Shown piece after piece: positions 63,193-64,000 of a stretch of 64,000 nucleotides of DNA. The first letter of the stretch is position 1, and each line of letters opens with the position of its first letter. The notes beneath the pieces were generated by a model. That model ran no database searches and was not told the DNA's origin. It saw only the letters and a program-made list of their open reading frames with translations. Both the position numbers and the translations under genes were made by a program. The stretch is from Ensifer adhaerens. Its GTDB lineage: Bacteria; Pseudomonadota; Alphaproteobacteria; Rhizobiales; Rhizobiaceae. The stretch is from assembly GCF_001270265.1 (NCBI RefSeq), contig NZ_LGAP01000002.1, positions 248,001 through 312,000 on the forward strand, written 5' to 3'.

Positions 63193-64000
63193 CTAGTTGA
63201 TGGCGCGGATCCGTTCGAGAAGATCCTTCATCTGGGGATCAGTGACGAAGCGGTCGTAGACCGGCTTCATCGCCGCGGAGAATTCGGCCTTGTCGACGGT
63301 GATGACGTTGGCCCCGGCTGCGCGAACCGTTTCCTCCGACGCCTTCTCCCGTGCCGTCCAGAGTTCACGCATCTTCACCACCGATTCCTTCGCCGCTTCT
63401 TTCAGGACCTTCTGGTCGTCGGGCGAAAGCTTGTCCCAGCTCATCTTGGAAATCACGAGGATCTCCGGATTGAGGGAGTGTTCGGTCAGGGTGTAGCTCT
63501 TGGCAACCTCGAAATGCCTGGAGGATTCGTAGGACGGCCAGTTGTTTTCGGCGGCATCCACGACACCCGTCTCAAGCGACGAATAAACCTCGCCGAAGGG
63601 CATCGGAGTGGCGTTGGCGCCGAAGGCTTCCATCATCGCGATCCACAGATCCGACTGCTGGACGCGAACCTTCATGCCCTTGAGGTCGGCCAGCTTCTCG
63701 ATCGGCTTCTTGGTCGAATAGAACGAGCGCGCGCCGGAATCGTAGAAGGCGAGCCCGATCAGGCCGTGCGGTTCGAAGGCGGCCAGCACCTCGTCGCCGA
63801 TCGGTCCGTCGACGGTCTTGTGCATGTGCTCGGTCGAGCGGAACAGGAAAGGAAGCCCGAGCACCACGGTTTGCGGCACCAGATTGTTGAACGGTGCGGC
63901 GTTGACGCGGTTCAGGTCGATGACGCCGAAGCGGGTCTGCTCGATCGTGTCCTTCTCGCTGCCAAGCGCTGCGTTGTTGGTGACGTCGATCTTGATGCGG
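63193..64000 (-). CDS. TRAP transporter substrate-binding protein (DctP type), partial (runs off the right edge)
   Basis: The frame is open from the right edge to a stop at 63193, giving the last 268 or so residues. It holds the DctP core: IEQTRFGVIDLNRVNAAPF, then GVVDAAENNWPSYES near the middle, and KMRELWTAREKASEETVRAAG at the end. The signal peptide and ligand-anchoring N-terminus are outside. A GTG at 63879 that could look like a start is internal. It is the first gene of the TRAP operon. Confidence 0.93.
   Translation of the reverse strand, partial: RIKIDVTNNAALGSEKDTIEQTRFGVIDLNRVNAAPFNNLVPQTVVLGLPFLFRSTEHMHKTVDGPIGDEVLAAFEPHGLIGLAFYDSGARSFYSTKKPIEKLADLKGMKVRVQQSDLWIAMMEAFGANATPMPFGEVYSSLETGVVDAAENNWPSYESSRHFEVAKSYTLTEHSLNPEILVISKMSWDKLSPDDQKVLKEAAKESVVKMRELWTAREKASEETVRAAGANVITVDKAEFSAAMKPVYDRFVTDPQMKDLLERIRAIN

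Overview
The window looks like a segment of a Sinorhizobium/Ensifer-type (Rhizobiales) replicon, probably a megaplasmid or chromid. The evidence is the high GC, an exopolysaccharide II (galactoglucan) cluster laid out as in Sinorhizobium meliloti, a divergent acdR/acdS pair, and a dense mix of uptake systems, small regulators and stress genes. No rRNA, tRNA, CRISPR array, insertion sequence or integrase was seen. The assignment to a genus is inference from gene content.

Positions 1-20491 hold the galactoglucan (wg*/exp) cluster. On the minus strand, wgeA (RTX calcium-binding protein), wgeB (GT2), wgeC (methyltransferase), wgeD (GT4), wgeE (membrane anchored) and wgeF (cut by the left edge) follow one another with overlapping or near-overlapping ends. 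wgdB and wgdA form the type I exporter presumed to secrete WgeA. On the plus strand lie wggR (MarR-type activator), wgcA (GT4), then wgaA, wgaB (GT2-GT4 fusion), two tandem pyruvyltransferase paralogues (wgaD, wgaE) and a secreted clan-A glycoside hydrolase-like protein (wgaF). Three inverted repeats of the form TACTTCAA-N3-TTGAAGTA sit exactly in the three promoter regions of the cluster and are very probably the WggR operators. The dTDP-rhamnose genes that end the wga operon in S. meliloti are not found here. Instead there is a SARP-like/TPR regulator followed by a 72-residue protein of unknown function.

Positions 23341-37788 carry a secreted protein of unknown function, a CNNM/CBS membrane protein, and a tight three-gene unit: an N-formylglutamate amidohydrolase-like enzyme, a DUF1704 'QEGLA' HExxH metallopeptidase and a glutathione-synthetase-like ATP-grasp. 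This unit is the best candidate in the window for an under-described biochemical system. Then come DUF3309, topoisomerase IB, a HWE histidine kinase overlapping a single-domain response regulator, a zinc-ribbon metallopeptidase, CsbD, a DUF421 protein with an added zinc ribbon, and an aspartate/glutamate racemase.

Positions 37918-48844 hold ACC deaminase with its Lrp-type regulator, a Crp/Fnr regulator, a tripartite tricarboxylate transporter (tctC, terminator, tctB, tctA), a pseudouridine synthase, a D-aminopeptidase and an ABC exporter. Positions 49081-60186 form an accessory block of short-chain dehydrogenases, LysR/AraC regulators, a class III cyclase, a three-domain PPOX-reductase-ferredoxin fusion and a GST. 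A DUF817 membrane protein and a TRAP transporter (its binding protein cut by the right edge) close the window.
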